This document shows positions 6,987-13,627 of a stretch of 15,802 nt of DNA, one piece after another. A model generated the notes under the pieces. It saw nothing but the letters and a program-made list of their open reading frames with translations. It did not search any database and was not told the origin of the DNA. This stretch comes from Polaromonas sp. UBA5171 (lineage in GTDB: Bacteria; Pseudomonadota; Gammaproteobacteria; Burkholderiales; Burkholderiaceae_C), in NCBI GenBank assembly GCA_002413395.1, contig DHWX01000057.1, forward strand, positions 7,987 to 23,788, in the 5' to 3' direction. The position numbers and the translations under genes are program-made. Position 1 is the stretch's first letter; every line of letters begins with the position of its first letter.

Positions 6987-8486
6987 GTGATTTCTGAACT
7001 CGAATTTAAAAGCCTGGCAGCCCAAGGCTACAACCGCATTCCACTATTGGCCGAGGCGTTTGCCGACCTCGAAACCCCGCTCTCGCTCTACCTCAAGCTG
7101 GCCTTTTCGCGTGACAGCGGCAAATTCAGCTTCCTGCTGGAGTCCGTGGTCGGGGGCGAGCGCTTTGGCCGCTACAGCTTTATCGGTCTGCCGGCCCGCA
7201 CGCTGGTGCGCGCCTCGGGCTTTGGCGCGGACATGCTGACTGAAGTGGTGACTGACGGGCGGGTGGTGGAAACCTCAAGGCTCAATCCGCTCGACTTCAT
7301 CAGCGACTACCAAAAGCGCTTCAAGGTTGCGCTGCGGCCCGGTCTGCCGCGTTTTTGCGGTGGCCTGGCGGGCTACTTTGGCTACGACACGGTGCGCTAC
7401 ATCGAGAAAAAGCTTGAAAGCTCTTGTCCGCCGGACACCCTGGGCTGCCCTGACATCTTGCTGCTGCAATGCGAGGAATTGGCCGTCATCGACAACCTGT
7501 CAGGCAAGCTGTATTTGATTGTTTATGCCGACCCGGCCCAGCCCGAGGCTTATGCCAACGCCAAAAAACGCTTGCGTGAACTAAAAGAACAACTGAAGTA
7601 TTCGGTCAGCGCGCCTGTTGTCAAGCCGTCTCAGGGCTATCCGGCCGAACGCGACTTTGCCAAGGCCGACTACCTCGCTGCGGTGGAGCGCGCCAAACGG
7701 CTGATCGAAGCCGGTGACTTCATGCAGGTGCAGGTCGGCCAGCGCATCAAGAAGCGCTACACCGAGTCACCGCTGTCCCTGTACCGCGCATTGCGCTCGC
7801 TCAATCCGTCGCCCTACATGTATTACTACCATTTTGGCGATTTTCATGTGGTGGGCGCGTCGCCCGAAATTCTGGTGCGGCAGGAGCAGACCGAGCAGGG
7901 CCAAATGGTCACCATCAGACCGCTCGCGGGCACCCGCCCACGCGCCTCGTCGCTGGAGGCCGACAAGGCCGCCGAGCGCGAACTCGTCAACGACCCCAAG
8001 GAGCGCGCCGAACACGTCATGCTGATCGACCTGGCGCGCAACGACATTGGCCGCATCGCCAAAACCGGCACGGTGAAGGTCACTGAAGCCTTTGCGGTCG
8101 AGCGCTACAGCCATGTCATGCACATTGTGAGCAACGTCGAAGGCGTGCTGCTCGACGGCATGACCAGCATGGACGTGCTGCGCGCCACTTTCCCGGCCGG
8201 CACGCTCACCGGCGCGCCCAAGGTGCATGCGATGGAAGTGATCGACCAGCTGGAGCCGACCAAGCGCGGCCTGTATGGCGGCGCCTGCGGCTACCTGAGC
8301 TATGCGGGTGACATGGACGTGGCGATTGCGATCCGCACCGGCATCATCAAGGACCAGACGCTGTATGTGCAGGCGGCTGCGGGCATTGTGGCCGACTCGG
8401 TGCCCGAACTGGAGTGGAAAGAAACCGAAGCCAAGGCGCGCGCCTTGCTGCGCGCCAGCGAGCTGGTTGAAGAAGGGCTGGAGTGA
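6987..8486 (+). CDS. trpE: Anthranilate synthase component I
   Basis: Makes anthranilate from chorismate with ammonia supplied by TrpG, the first step of tryptophan synthesis. From the GTG at 6987 the product is 499 residues, the usual length, beginning MISELEFKSLAAQGYNRIPL as expected in Burkholderiales; GAAGGA lies six bases upstream. A GTG at 6942 would add 15 residues with no family support. The tryptophan-binding signature LLES is at residues 50-53, so feedback inhibition is likely. The chorismate-binding domain shows IRPLAGTRPR from about 310, ERAEHVMLIDLARNDIG, HIVSNVEG, GTLTGAPKVHAMEV from about 405, and YGGACGYLSYAGDMD. The stop codon is nine bases or fewer from the start of trpG, so the subunits are co-translated. 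Upstream lies a candidate attenuation leader. Confidence 0.97.
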   Translation: MISELEFKSLAAQGYNRIPLLAEAFADLETPLSLYLKLAFSRDSGKFSFLLESVVGGERFGRYSFIGLPARTLVRASGFGADMLTEVVTDGRVVETSRLNPLDFISDYQKRFKVALRPGLPRFCGGLAGYFGYDTVRYIEKKLESSCPPDTLGCPDILLLQCEELAVIDNLSGKLYLIVYADPAQPEAYANAKKRLRELKEQLKYSVSAPVVKPSQGYPAERDFAKADYLAAVERAKRLIEAGDFMQVQVGQRIKKRYTESPLSLYRALRSLNPSPYMYYYHFGDFHVVGASPEILVRQEQTEQGQMVTIRPLAGTRPRASSLEADKAAERELVNDPKERAEHVMLIDLARNDIGRIAKTGTVKVTEAFAVERYSHVMHIVSNVEGVLLDGMTSMDVLRATFPAGTLTGAPKVHAMEVIDQLEPTKRGLYGGACGYLSYAGDMDVAIAIRTGIIKDQTLYVQAAAGIVADSVPELEWKETEAKARALLRASELVEEGLE

Positions 8487-8491
8487 TCATC

Positions 8492-9076
8492 ATGAGTACA
8501 AAAATCAAACTCTTGATGATCGACAACTACGACAGCTTCACCTACAACATCGTCCAGTATTTTGGCGAACTGGGGGCTGAGGTGGAAGTTTTTCGCAATG
8601 ACGAGATCGCGGTCGCCGACATCGCTGCGCGCGCACCAGACCTCCTGGTGGTCTCGCCCGGCCCATGCTCGCCTGCTGAAGCCGGCATTTCGGTGGCGGC
8701 GATCCAGCACTTTGCCGGCAAGCTGCCCATTCTGGGCGTCTGCCTGGGCCACCAGGCCATTGGCGCGGCGTTTGGCGGCAAGATCGTTCGGGCCCAGCAG
8801 CTCATGCACGGCAAGACCAGCGTAATCACCACCACGCAGCAAGGCGTATTTGCTGATTTGCCCAAGCAGTTTGTCGTCAACCGCTACCACTCGCTGGCAA
8901 TTGAACGAGCGTCCTGCCCCGACGTGCTGGCGATCACGGCGTGGACCGACGACGGCGAAATCATGGGCGTACGCCACAAAGAGCTGCCGATTCAAGGCGT
9001 GCAATTCCACCCCGAATCCATCCTGACCGAACACGGCCACGCGATGCTGAAGAACTTCCTGGAGCAAGCCAAATGA
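8492..9076 (+). CDS. trpG: Anthranilate synthase component II (glutamine amidotransferase)
   Basis: Releases ammonia from glutamine and channels it to TrpE; in many bacteria the same protein also serves aminodeoxychorismate synthase (PabA), so an amphibolic role is possible. The 194-residue class I amidotransferase has its complete triad: C84 in GVCLGHQAIG, with H173 and E175 in FHPESIL. LLMIDNYDSFTYN near the N-terminus and VVSPGPCSP (53-61) are typical. I prefer the ATG at 8492, eight bases after GGAG, to the GTG at 8483 that overlaps the trpE stop; the latter adds only three residues. The TGA overlaps the ATG of the next gene (ATGA at 9073-9076). Confidence 0.96.
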   Translation: MSTKIKLLMIDNYDSFTYNIVQYFGELGAEVEVFRNDEIAVADIAARAPDLLVVSPGPCSPAEAGISVAAIQHFAGKLPILGVCLGHQAIGAAFGGKIVRAQQLMHGKTSVITTTQQGVFADLPKQFVVNRYHSLAIERASCPDVLAITAWTDDGEIMGVRHKELPIQGVQFHPESILTEHGHAMLKNFLEQAK

Positions 9077-10203
9077 CACAAGTAGTCGATTTACGAAGTG
9101 ACACCGTCACGCAGCCCACGCCTGCGATGCGCGCCGCCATGCTGGCCGCCCCGCTGGGCGACGATGTGTTCGGCGATGACCCCAGCGTCAATGCGCTGCA
9201 GGACAAAATCGCCGGCATGCTCGGCTTTGAAGCGGCGCTGTTTGTTCCTACGGGAACGCAGAGCAACCTCTGCGCCATCCTGAGTCATTGCCAGCGCGGC
9301 GACGAGTACATCGTTGGCCAGATGGCGCACTGCTACCGCTGGGAAGGCGGCGGCGCGGCGGTGCTGGGTAGCGTGCAGCCGCAGCCGCTGAACCACCAGG
9401 CTGACGGCACGCTGTCCCTGGCGGACATCGAAGCCGCGATCAAGCCCGATGACGCGCACTTCGCACGCAGCCGCCTGCTGGCGCTCGAAAACACGCTGGG
9501 CGGCAAGCTGTTGCCCTTTGACTACGTGCAGCAGGCCACGCAACTGGCAGCAAGCAAAGGCCTGAGCCGGCATCTCGATGGCGCGCGCCTGTTCAATGCG
9601 GCCGTGGCGCAGGCTGCGCAGACGGGCAGCGATGGCCGCCCCGCCGCCGGGCCGCCCCAAGGCGGGGCAACCCCCTCGGGGGGCAGCGACTCACACAAAG
9701 TGGGGGAGCGTGGGGGCGTCATCTTTGAAGCGCGCCGCATCGCCCAGTGCTTTGACAGCGTCTCGGTCTGCTTCAGCAAGGGGCTGGGCGCGCCCATAGG
9801 CTCGGCGCTGTGCGGCTCGCGCGACTTCATTGCGCGGGCGCACCGCATCCGCAAGATGGCGGGCGGCGGCATGCGCCAGGCCGGCATGCTGGCGGCGGCG
9901 GCATCGTATGCGCTGGATCACAACATCGAACGGCTGGCGCAGGACCATCTACTGGCCAGGCGCCTGGCTGACGGACTGGCAGGGATTGAGGGCTTGCAGG
10001 TCGAAGCGCCGCAGACCAACATGGTGTTCGTGGATCTCATCGGCGCAGCCAAAGCGCGCTCAACGGGGCTGCTCAGCCACCTTGCCGAGCGCGGTATTCA
10101 GGCTACGGGCCTGTATCGGCTGCGCTTTGTCACGCACCTGGATGTGGATGCTGCTGGCGTGGACCGTGCGGTGGCGGCCATCCGTCAATTCTTCAACGCG
10201 TAG
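9073..10203 (+). CDS. ltaE: Low-specificity L-threonine aldolase with an in-frame repeat insertion
   Basis: A PLP enzyme of the aspartate-aminotransferase fold that cleaves L-threonine and L-allo-threonine to glycine and acetaldehyde. The product from ATG 9073 is 376 residues, longer than the usual 335-350. It shows DLRSDTVTQPT (6-16), GDDVFGDDPSVN (29-40), FVPTGTQSN (57-65), RHLDGARLFNAA (166-177), and the PLP lysine K236 in SVCFSKGLGAPIGS. Between NAAVAQ and RRIAQCFDSVSV, where relatives have only a short loop, about 35 Gly/Pro/Ser-rich residues (roughly 183-219) are encoded by a GC-rich repeat element. All active-site blocks remain, so the enzyme may work with a surface loop. The start overlaps the trpG stop by four bases, so it belongs to the trp transcript although it is not a tryptophan gene. 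Confidence 0.92.
   Translation: MTQVVDLRSDTVTQPTPAMRAAMLAAPLGDDVFGDDPSVNALQDKIAGMLGFEAALFVPTGTQSNLCAILSHCQRGDEYIVGQMAHCYRWEGGGAAVLGSVQPQPLNHQADGTLSLADIEAAIKPDDAHFARSRLLALENTLGGKLLPFDYVQQATQLAASKGLSRHLDGARLFNAAVAQAAQTGSDGRPAAGPPQGGATPSGGSDSHKVGERGGVIFEARRIAQCFDSVSVCFSKGLGAPIGSALCGSRDFIARAHRIRKMAGGGMRQAGMLAAAASYALDHNIERLAQDHLLARRLADGLAGIEGLQVEAPQTNMVFVDLIGAAKARSTGLLSHLAERGIQATGLYRLRFVTHLDVDAAGVDRAVAAIRQFFNA
9634..9719 (+). repeat. GC-rich palindromic repeat element inside the threonine aldolase gene
   Basis: A low-complexity GC-rich block made of small inverted repeats: GCCCC-AAGGC-GGGGC at 9654-9668, and a run of C then G (CCCCCTCGGGGGG) at 9671-9683, followed by GGCAGCGAC and a GTGGGGGAGCGTGGGGGC tail. 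I recognise this as a type of short dispersed element common in Comamonadaceae genomes. It is read in frame as residues 188-216 without a stop. Boundaries are approximate, set by where homology to the enzyme family appears to stop and resume. Only one copy is present in this window. Confidence 0.65.
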
Positions 10204-10214
10204 TCGTTTCTTAA

Positions 10215-10880
10215 ATGGGCATTGAGCATTTGGCAATTTTTGTGGTGGCGGGCCTGTTGCTCAACCTCACGCCGGGCCCGGATGTGCTGTATATCGTCGC
10301 CAACGCCTTGCGCGCCGGTGCCCGTGCCGGTGTGGTGGCGGCACTGGGCATCACGGCCGGTTGTTTTGTGCACATCCTTGCCGCGGCGATTGGCGTGAGT
10401 GCGCTGATGGCTGCTTCCAGCGCGGCCTTCGCCGTGCTCAAAGGGCTAGGCGCGACCTACCTTGTTTATGTGGGCCTGCGCATGCTGCTGACGCGCCAGT
10501 CCCGTGAAGGCGAGTCAAATGCTATGAATTTAGTAGCTGATAGCGGCTGTGATGAAAGCGCTAGAGCCATAAAAAGCATATTTTTTCAGGGTTTCTGGAC
10601 GAATGCGCTTAATCCCAAGGTGGCGCTGTTTTTTCTGGCTTTCGTGCCGCAGTTCATCGCGCCTGGCACCCCGAACAAGCCGTTGGCGTTCTTGCTGCTC
10701 GGTCTGCTGTTTAATTTCAATGGCCTGTGGGTCAACATCGGATGGGCGCTGGCGGCCGCCTGGCTGGCGCGGCGCGTAGGAGCGGTGCAGCGCAGCATGC
10801 AGCGGCTGGAGCGCATGGCCGGTCTCATGTTCATCGGTTTTGGCCTGAAGCTGGCCTTTTCCGATCATCCGGCGATCTGA
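10215..10880 (+). CDS. LysE/RhtB-family amino acid exporter
   Basis: An inner-membrane exporter of the LysE/RhtB family, whose members expel amino acids such as threonine, homoserine, lysine or leucine. The 221-residue protein has about six hydrophobic segments and the family signatures NLTPGPDVLYIVANALRAG (residues 17-35), GITAGCFVH (45-53), and QGFWTNALNPKVALFFLAF (125-143). The loop after the third segment, about 97-122, contains some 20 extra residues (SNAMNLVADSGCDESARAIK) encoded by an AT-rich repeat. The ATG at 10215 lies 11 bases after the aldolase stop without a clear Shine-Dalgarno, so coupling is likely. Its position next to a threonine aldolase and between trpG and trpD suggests a role in amino-acid overflow, but the substrate is not readable. 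Confidence 0.88.
   Translation: MGIEHLAIFVVAGLLLNLTPGPDVLYIVANALRAGARAGVVAALGITAGCFVHILAAAIGVSALMAASSAAFAVLKGLGATYLVYVGLRMLLTRQSREGESNAMNLVADSGCDESARAIKSIFFQGFWTNALNPKVALFFLAFVPQFIAPGTPNKPLAFLLLGLLFNFNGLWVNIGWALAAAWLARRVGAVQRSMQRLERMAGLMFIGFGLKLAFSDHPAI
10515..10581 (+). repeat. AT-rich short repeat element inside the exporter gene
   Basis: A block poorer in GC than its surroundings, containing GCTATGAATTTAGTAGC (GCTA/TAGC inverted ends, 10521-10537), then AGCG...GCGCT arms and CTAGAGCCATAAAAAGC. It matches my memory of a dispersed element of about 60 bases, frequent in Rhodoferax/Polaromonas-type genomes. It is read in frame and falls in a loop of the membrane protein. Boundaries are approximate. 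Confidence 0.6.
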
Positions 10881-10926
10881 TGCCCGACCCAAAGAAGTAA
10901 GAAACAATCGAACAAGGAGAACCGTC

Positions 10927-11970
10927 ATGCCCGACACCCACCACATCACCCCGCAGGAAGCCTTGCAGCGCACCATCGAGCACCGTGAGATCTTTCACGA
11001 CGAGATGCTGCACCTCATGCGACTCATCATGAGCGGCGAGATGTCGCCCGTGATGATGGCGGCGCTGATCACCGGCCTGCGCGTCAAGAAGGAAACCATT
11101 GGCGAGATCACCGCAGCGGCGCAGGTGATGCGCGAGTTTTCCACCAAGGTCCACGTCGCCGACAAAACCCATCTGGTCGATATTGTGGGCACGGGCGGTG
11201 ATGGCTCGCACACCTTCAATATTTCGACTTGCGCCATGTTTGTGGCCGCGGCGGCGGGCGCCAAGGTGAGCAAGCACGGCGGCCGCAGCGTCAGCAGCAA
11301 GTCGGGCAGTGCCGACGTGATTGAGTCGCTGGGCATCCGGCTCGACCTGTCGCCCGAGGCCATTGCCCGCTGTATCGAAGAGGTGGGGGTAGGCTTCATG
11401 TTTGCGCCCAATCACCACCCGGCGATGAAAAACGTCGCGCCGGTGCGCAAGGAGCTGGGCATCAAGACCATTTTCAACATCCTCGGCCCGCTGACCAACC
11501 CGGCCAGCGCGCCCAACATCCTGATGGGGGTTTTTCACCCTGATCTGGTCGGTATCCAGATTCGCGCGCTGCAGCGTCTGGGGGCCGAACACGCGCTGGT
11601 GGTCTATGGCAAGGACGGCATGGACGAGATCAGCCTGGGCGCGAGCACGCTGGTCGGTGAAATCAAGAACGGCGAAATTTCCGAATATGAAATCCACCCC
11701 GAGGACTTCAAACTGCCAATGGCCAGCAGCCGGGCGCTGCGCGTCGAAACGCCCGCGCAGTCGAAGGGAATGCTGCTCGGCGTGCTGGATAACCAGCCGG
11801 GCCCGGCGCGCGATATCGTCATGCTGAACGCCGGTGCCGCGCTGTACGCAGCGAATGTAGCCGACTCGATACAAGGCGGCATTGATCTTGCGAAGGCCGC
11901 GCTTGAATCAGGCGCGGCCAAGACGCGGCTGCAGCAACTCATTTCCACCACCCAGGCACTTGCAGCCTGA
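10927..11970 (+). CDS. trpD: Anthranilate phosphoribosyltransferase
   Basis: Joins anthranilate to phosphoribosyl pyrophosphate to give phosphoribosyl-anthranilate, the second step of tryptophan synthesis. The 347-residue product is full length and carries VDIVGTGGDGSHTFNIST (PRPP-binding, residues 84-101), the KHGGRSVSSKSGSADVIESLG block (116-136), and NHHPAMKNVAPVRKELG with FNILGPLTNPA in the second half. It is a stand-alone enzyme, not fused to TrpG. A strong Shine-Dalgarno (AAGGAGA, 10914-10920) seven bases before the ATG shows that it initiates independently despite the short gap after the exporter. Confidence 0.97.
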   Translation: MPDTHHITPQEALQRTIEHREIFHDEMLHLMRLIMSGEMSPVMMAALITGLRVKKETIGEITAAAQVMREFSTKVHVADKTHLVDIVGTGGDGSHTFNISTCAMFVAAAAGAKVSKHGGRSVSSKSGSADVIESLGIRLDLSPEAIARCIEEVGVGFMFAPNHHPAMKNVAPVRKELGIKTIFNILGPLTNPASAPNILMGVFHPDLVGIQIRALQRLGAEHALVVYGKDGMDEISLGASTLVGEIKNGEISEYEIHPEDFKLPMASSRALRVETPAQSKGMLLGVLDNQPGPARDIVMLNAGAALYAANVADSIQGGIDLAKAALESGAAKTRLQQLISTTQALAA

Positions 11971-11987
11971 ATCGTTAGCCTCACACC

Positions 11988-12779
11988 ATGCCCGATATCC
12001 TGAACAAAATCATTGCCGTCAAGCGCGAGGAAATTGCCGACGCGATCACGCGCAAACCGCTGGCCGCCATGCGCGCGGATGCCGAATCGCGCGTGCTGAC
12101 GCGCGATTTTGTGGGTGCCCTGCGCGCCAAAATCGCCGACGGCAAACCGGCGGTGATTGCCGAAATCAAAAAAGCCAGTCCGTCCAGAGGCGTGCTGCGC
12201 GCCGATTTCATTCCCGCCGATATTGCACAGAGCTATGCCGAATATGGTGCGGCCTGCCTGTCGGTGCTGACCGACAGGCAATTTTTCCAGGGCAGCGTGG
12301 ACTACCTGAAGCAAGCCCGGGCCTCGTGCGGCTTGCCGGTGCTGCGCAAGGATTTCATCATCGATGCCTACCAGGTCTATGAGTCGCGCGTCATGGGGGC
12401 CGATTGCATTTTGCTGATTGCCGCCTGCCTTGACGACACGCAGATAAAGGCGCTGGAGGCGCTGGCCTTGTCGCTCGACATGGCGGTGCTGGTCGAGGTG
12501 CATGACGAGGCTGAGCTGGAACGCGCGCTCAGGCTCAAAACGCCGCTGATCGGCATCAACAACCGCAACCTGAACACTTTTGAGGTCTCGCTCGACACCA
12601 CGCTGGGCCTGCGCGACAAGGTGCCTGCGGACCGCCTGCTGGTCACTGAATCGGGCATCACCACGCAGGCCGAGGTGCAGCGTTTGCGTGACGCGAAAGT
12701 CAACGCCTTTCTGGTCGGCGAGGCTTTCATGCGCGCCGATGACCCGGGCGTGGCCCTGGCCCAGTTGTTCGGAATGTGA
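11988..12779 (+). CDS. trpC: Indole-3-glycerol-phosphate synthase
   Basis: Converts carboxyphenylamino-deoxyribulose phosphate to indole-3-glycerol phosphate. This is a 263-residue TIM barrel, not fused to TrpF. The catalytic residues are all visible: E59 and K61 in IAEIKKASPSRG, K121 (general acid) in VLRKDFI, E170 (general base) in VLVEVHDEAE, N191 in GINNRNL, and E221-S222 in VTESGI. GEAFMRADDPG closes the phosphate site. It begins 17 bases after trpD, without a strong Shine-Dalgarno. TrpF, TrpB and TrpA are not in the window, which is the usual split arrangement in betaproteobacteria. Confidence 0.97.
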   Translation: MPDILNKIIAVKREEIADAITRKPLAAMRADAESRVLTRDFVGALRAKIADGKPAVIAEIKKASPSRGVLRADFIPADIAQSYAEYGAACLSVLTDRQFFQGSVDYLKQARASCGLPVLRKDFIIDAYQVYESRVMGADCILLIAACLDDTQIKALEALALSLDMAVLVEVHDEAELERALRLKTPLIGINNRNLNTFEVSLDTTLGLRDKVPADRLLVTESGITTQAEVQRLRDAKVNAFLVGEAFMRADDPGVALAQLFGM

Positions 12780-12787
12780 CCCTGGCC

Positions 12788-13603
12788 ATGGAGCAGACAC
12801 TGTTGGGCGGCATGCCGGCATCAGGCGCACCCGATCATCTGACCAGCGCCGATCCGGTGCAGTGGCCCGTGGCAACCGGCTGGAAGCCTGTCGTGGATGA
12901 TTTTTTTGCCAGTGCGGCAGGCCAGAAACTGCTGGGATTTTTACGCCACCGGCTGGCTGATGGCGCGGTGATCTTCCCGCCCCAGCCGCTGCGCGCGCTG
13001 GCGCTCACGCCGCCGGAGCAGGTGCGCGTCGTCATTCTGGGCCAGGATCCCTATCACGGGCGTGGCCAGGCCGAGGGACTGGCTTTTTCGGTGGCACCCG
13101 GCGTGCCCCTGCCACCGTCCCTGCGCAATATCTTCAAGGAACTGCAGCGCGATCTGGGCACGCCGCCGCCAAAGTTTCCCGTACCCGGCGGCAGTCTGGT
13201 GCGCTGGGCAACGCACGGCGTGCTGTTGCTCAACACTTGCCTGACGGTGGAAGAAGGCCGCCCGGCCAGCCACGCCGGGCAGGGCTGGGAGGTGCTCACC
13301 GACAGCGTGATCCGCCAGGTGGTGGCGGGAGACCATCCGGTGCTGTTCATGCTGTGGGGCGCCCATGCGCAAGCCAAGCGCCCGCTAATTGACGCCCGCC
13401 GCGACGCAGGCCACAAGGTACTGCTGGCCAATCATCCCTCGCCGCTGTCGGCGCTGCCGCCCGCCGCTGCCGTTTATCGGCTGCGGACATTTTTCGCAGG
13501 CGCGCCAATGGCGCGACCAGGATCGGCTACCCGTGCGGGCCCCTGCCAATGGCCTAAGCTGATCGCCTGCACGAGCCTAGGCGTGGTTCATCCTGTCCTG
13601 TAG
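12788..13603 (+). CDS. ung: Uracil-DNA glycosylase with an apparent C-terminal frameshift
   Basis: Family 1 uracil-DNA glycosylase, which removes uracil from DNA in base-excision repair. From ATG 12788 the core is complete: VILGQDPYHGRGQAEGLAF with catalytic D87, LLLNTCLTVEEGRPASHAG (N149), LFMLWGAHAQAKR, and the DNA-intercalation loop HPSPLSA with H216. Directly after A222 the reading frame becomes unrelated (LPPAAAVYRL and on to 13603). In the next frame the expected ending is present: CRPPLPFIGCGHFSQARQWR followed by DQDRLPVRAPANGLS, stopping at 13560-13562. Removing one base near 13451-13456 would give a normal 257-residue enzyme. The start could also be the GTG at 12776, which overlaps the trpC stop. 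The observed product would have an aberrant tail of about 49 residues; activity is uncertain. Confidence 0.85.
   Translation: MEQTLLGGMPASGAPDHLTSADPVQWPVATGWKPVVDDFFASAAGQKLLGFLRHRLADGAVIFPPQPLRALALTPPEQVRVVILGQDPYHGRGQAEGLAFSVAPGVPLPPSLRNIFKELQRDLGTPPPKFPVPGGSLVRWATHGVLLLNTCLTVEEGRPASHAGQGWEVLTDSVIRQVVAGDHPVLFMLWGAHAQAKRPLIDARRDAGHKVLLANHPSPLSALPPAAAVYRLRTFFAGAPMARPGSATRAGPCQWPKLIACTSLGVVHPVL
13448..13458 (+). other. Frameshift site in ung
   Basis: TCGGCGCTGCC: family similarity leaves the first frame after GCG (13451-13453) and resumes in the frame starting TGC at 13455. A single extra base explains both. It lies in a GC-rich GCGCTGCCGC context, where base-calling or slippage errors are plausible. 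Confidence 0.75.
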
Positions 13604-13627
13604 TGGATGAGTTCACTTGACCCGGGC

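Noticed and set aside
10831..11874. Minus-strand open frame of 347 codons opposite trpD
   Set aside because: It is a shadow of trpD and has no family features.
11604..12875. Long minus-strand open frame (423 codons) opposite trpD/trpC
   Set aside because: It is antisense to two complete, well-conserved enzymes and has no recognisable domain; such frames are common in GC-rich DNA.
13588..13610. TCATCC/GGATGA inverted repeat after ung as a terminator
   Set aside because: The loop is 11 bases, the stem six pairs, there is no T-tract, and it overlaps the frameshifted ung tail.
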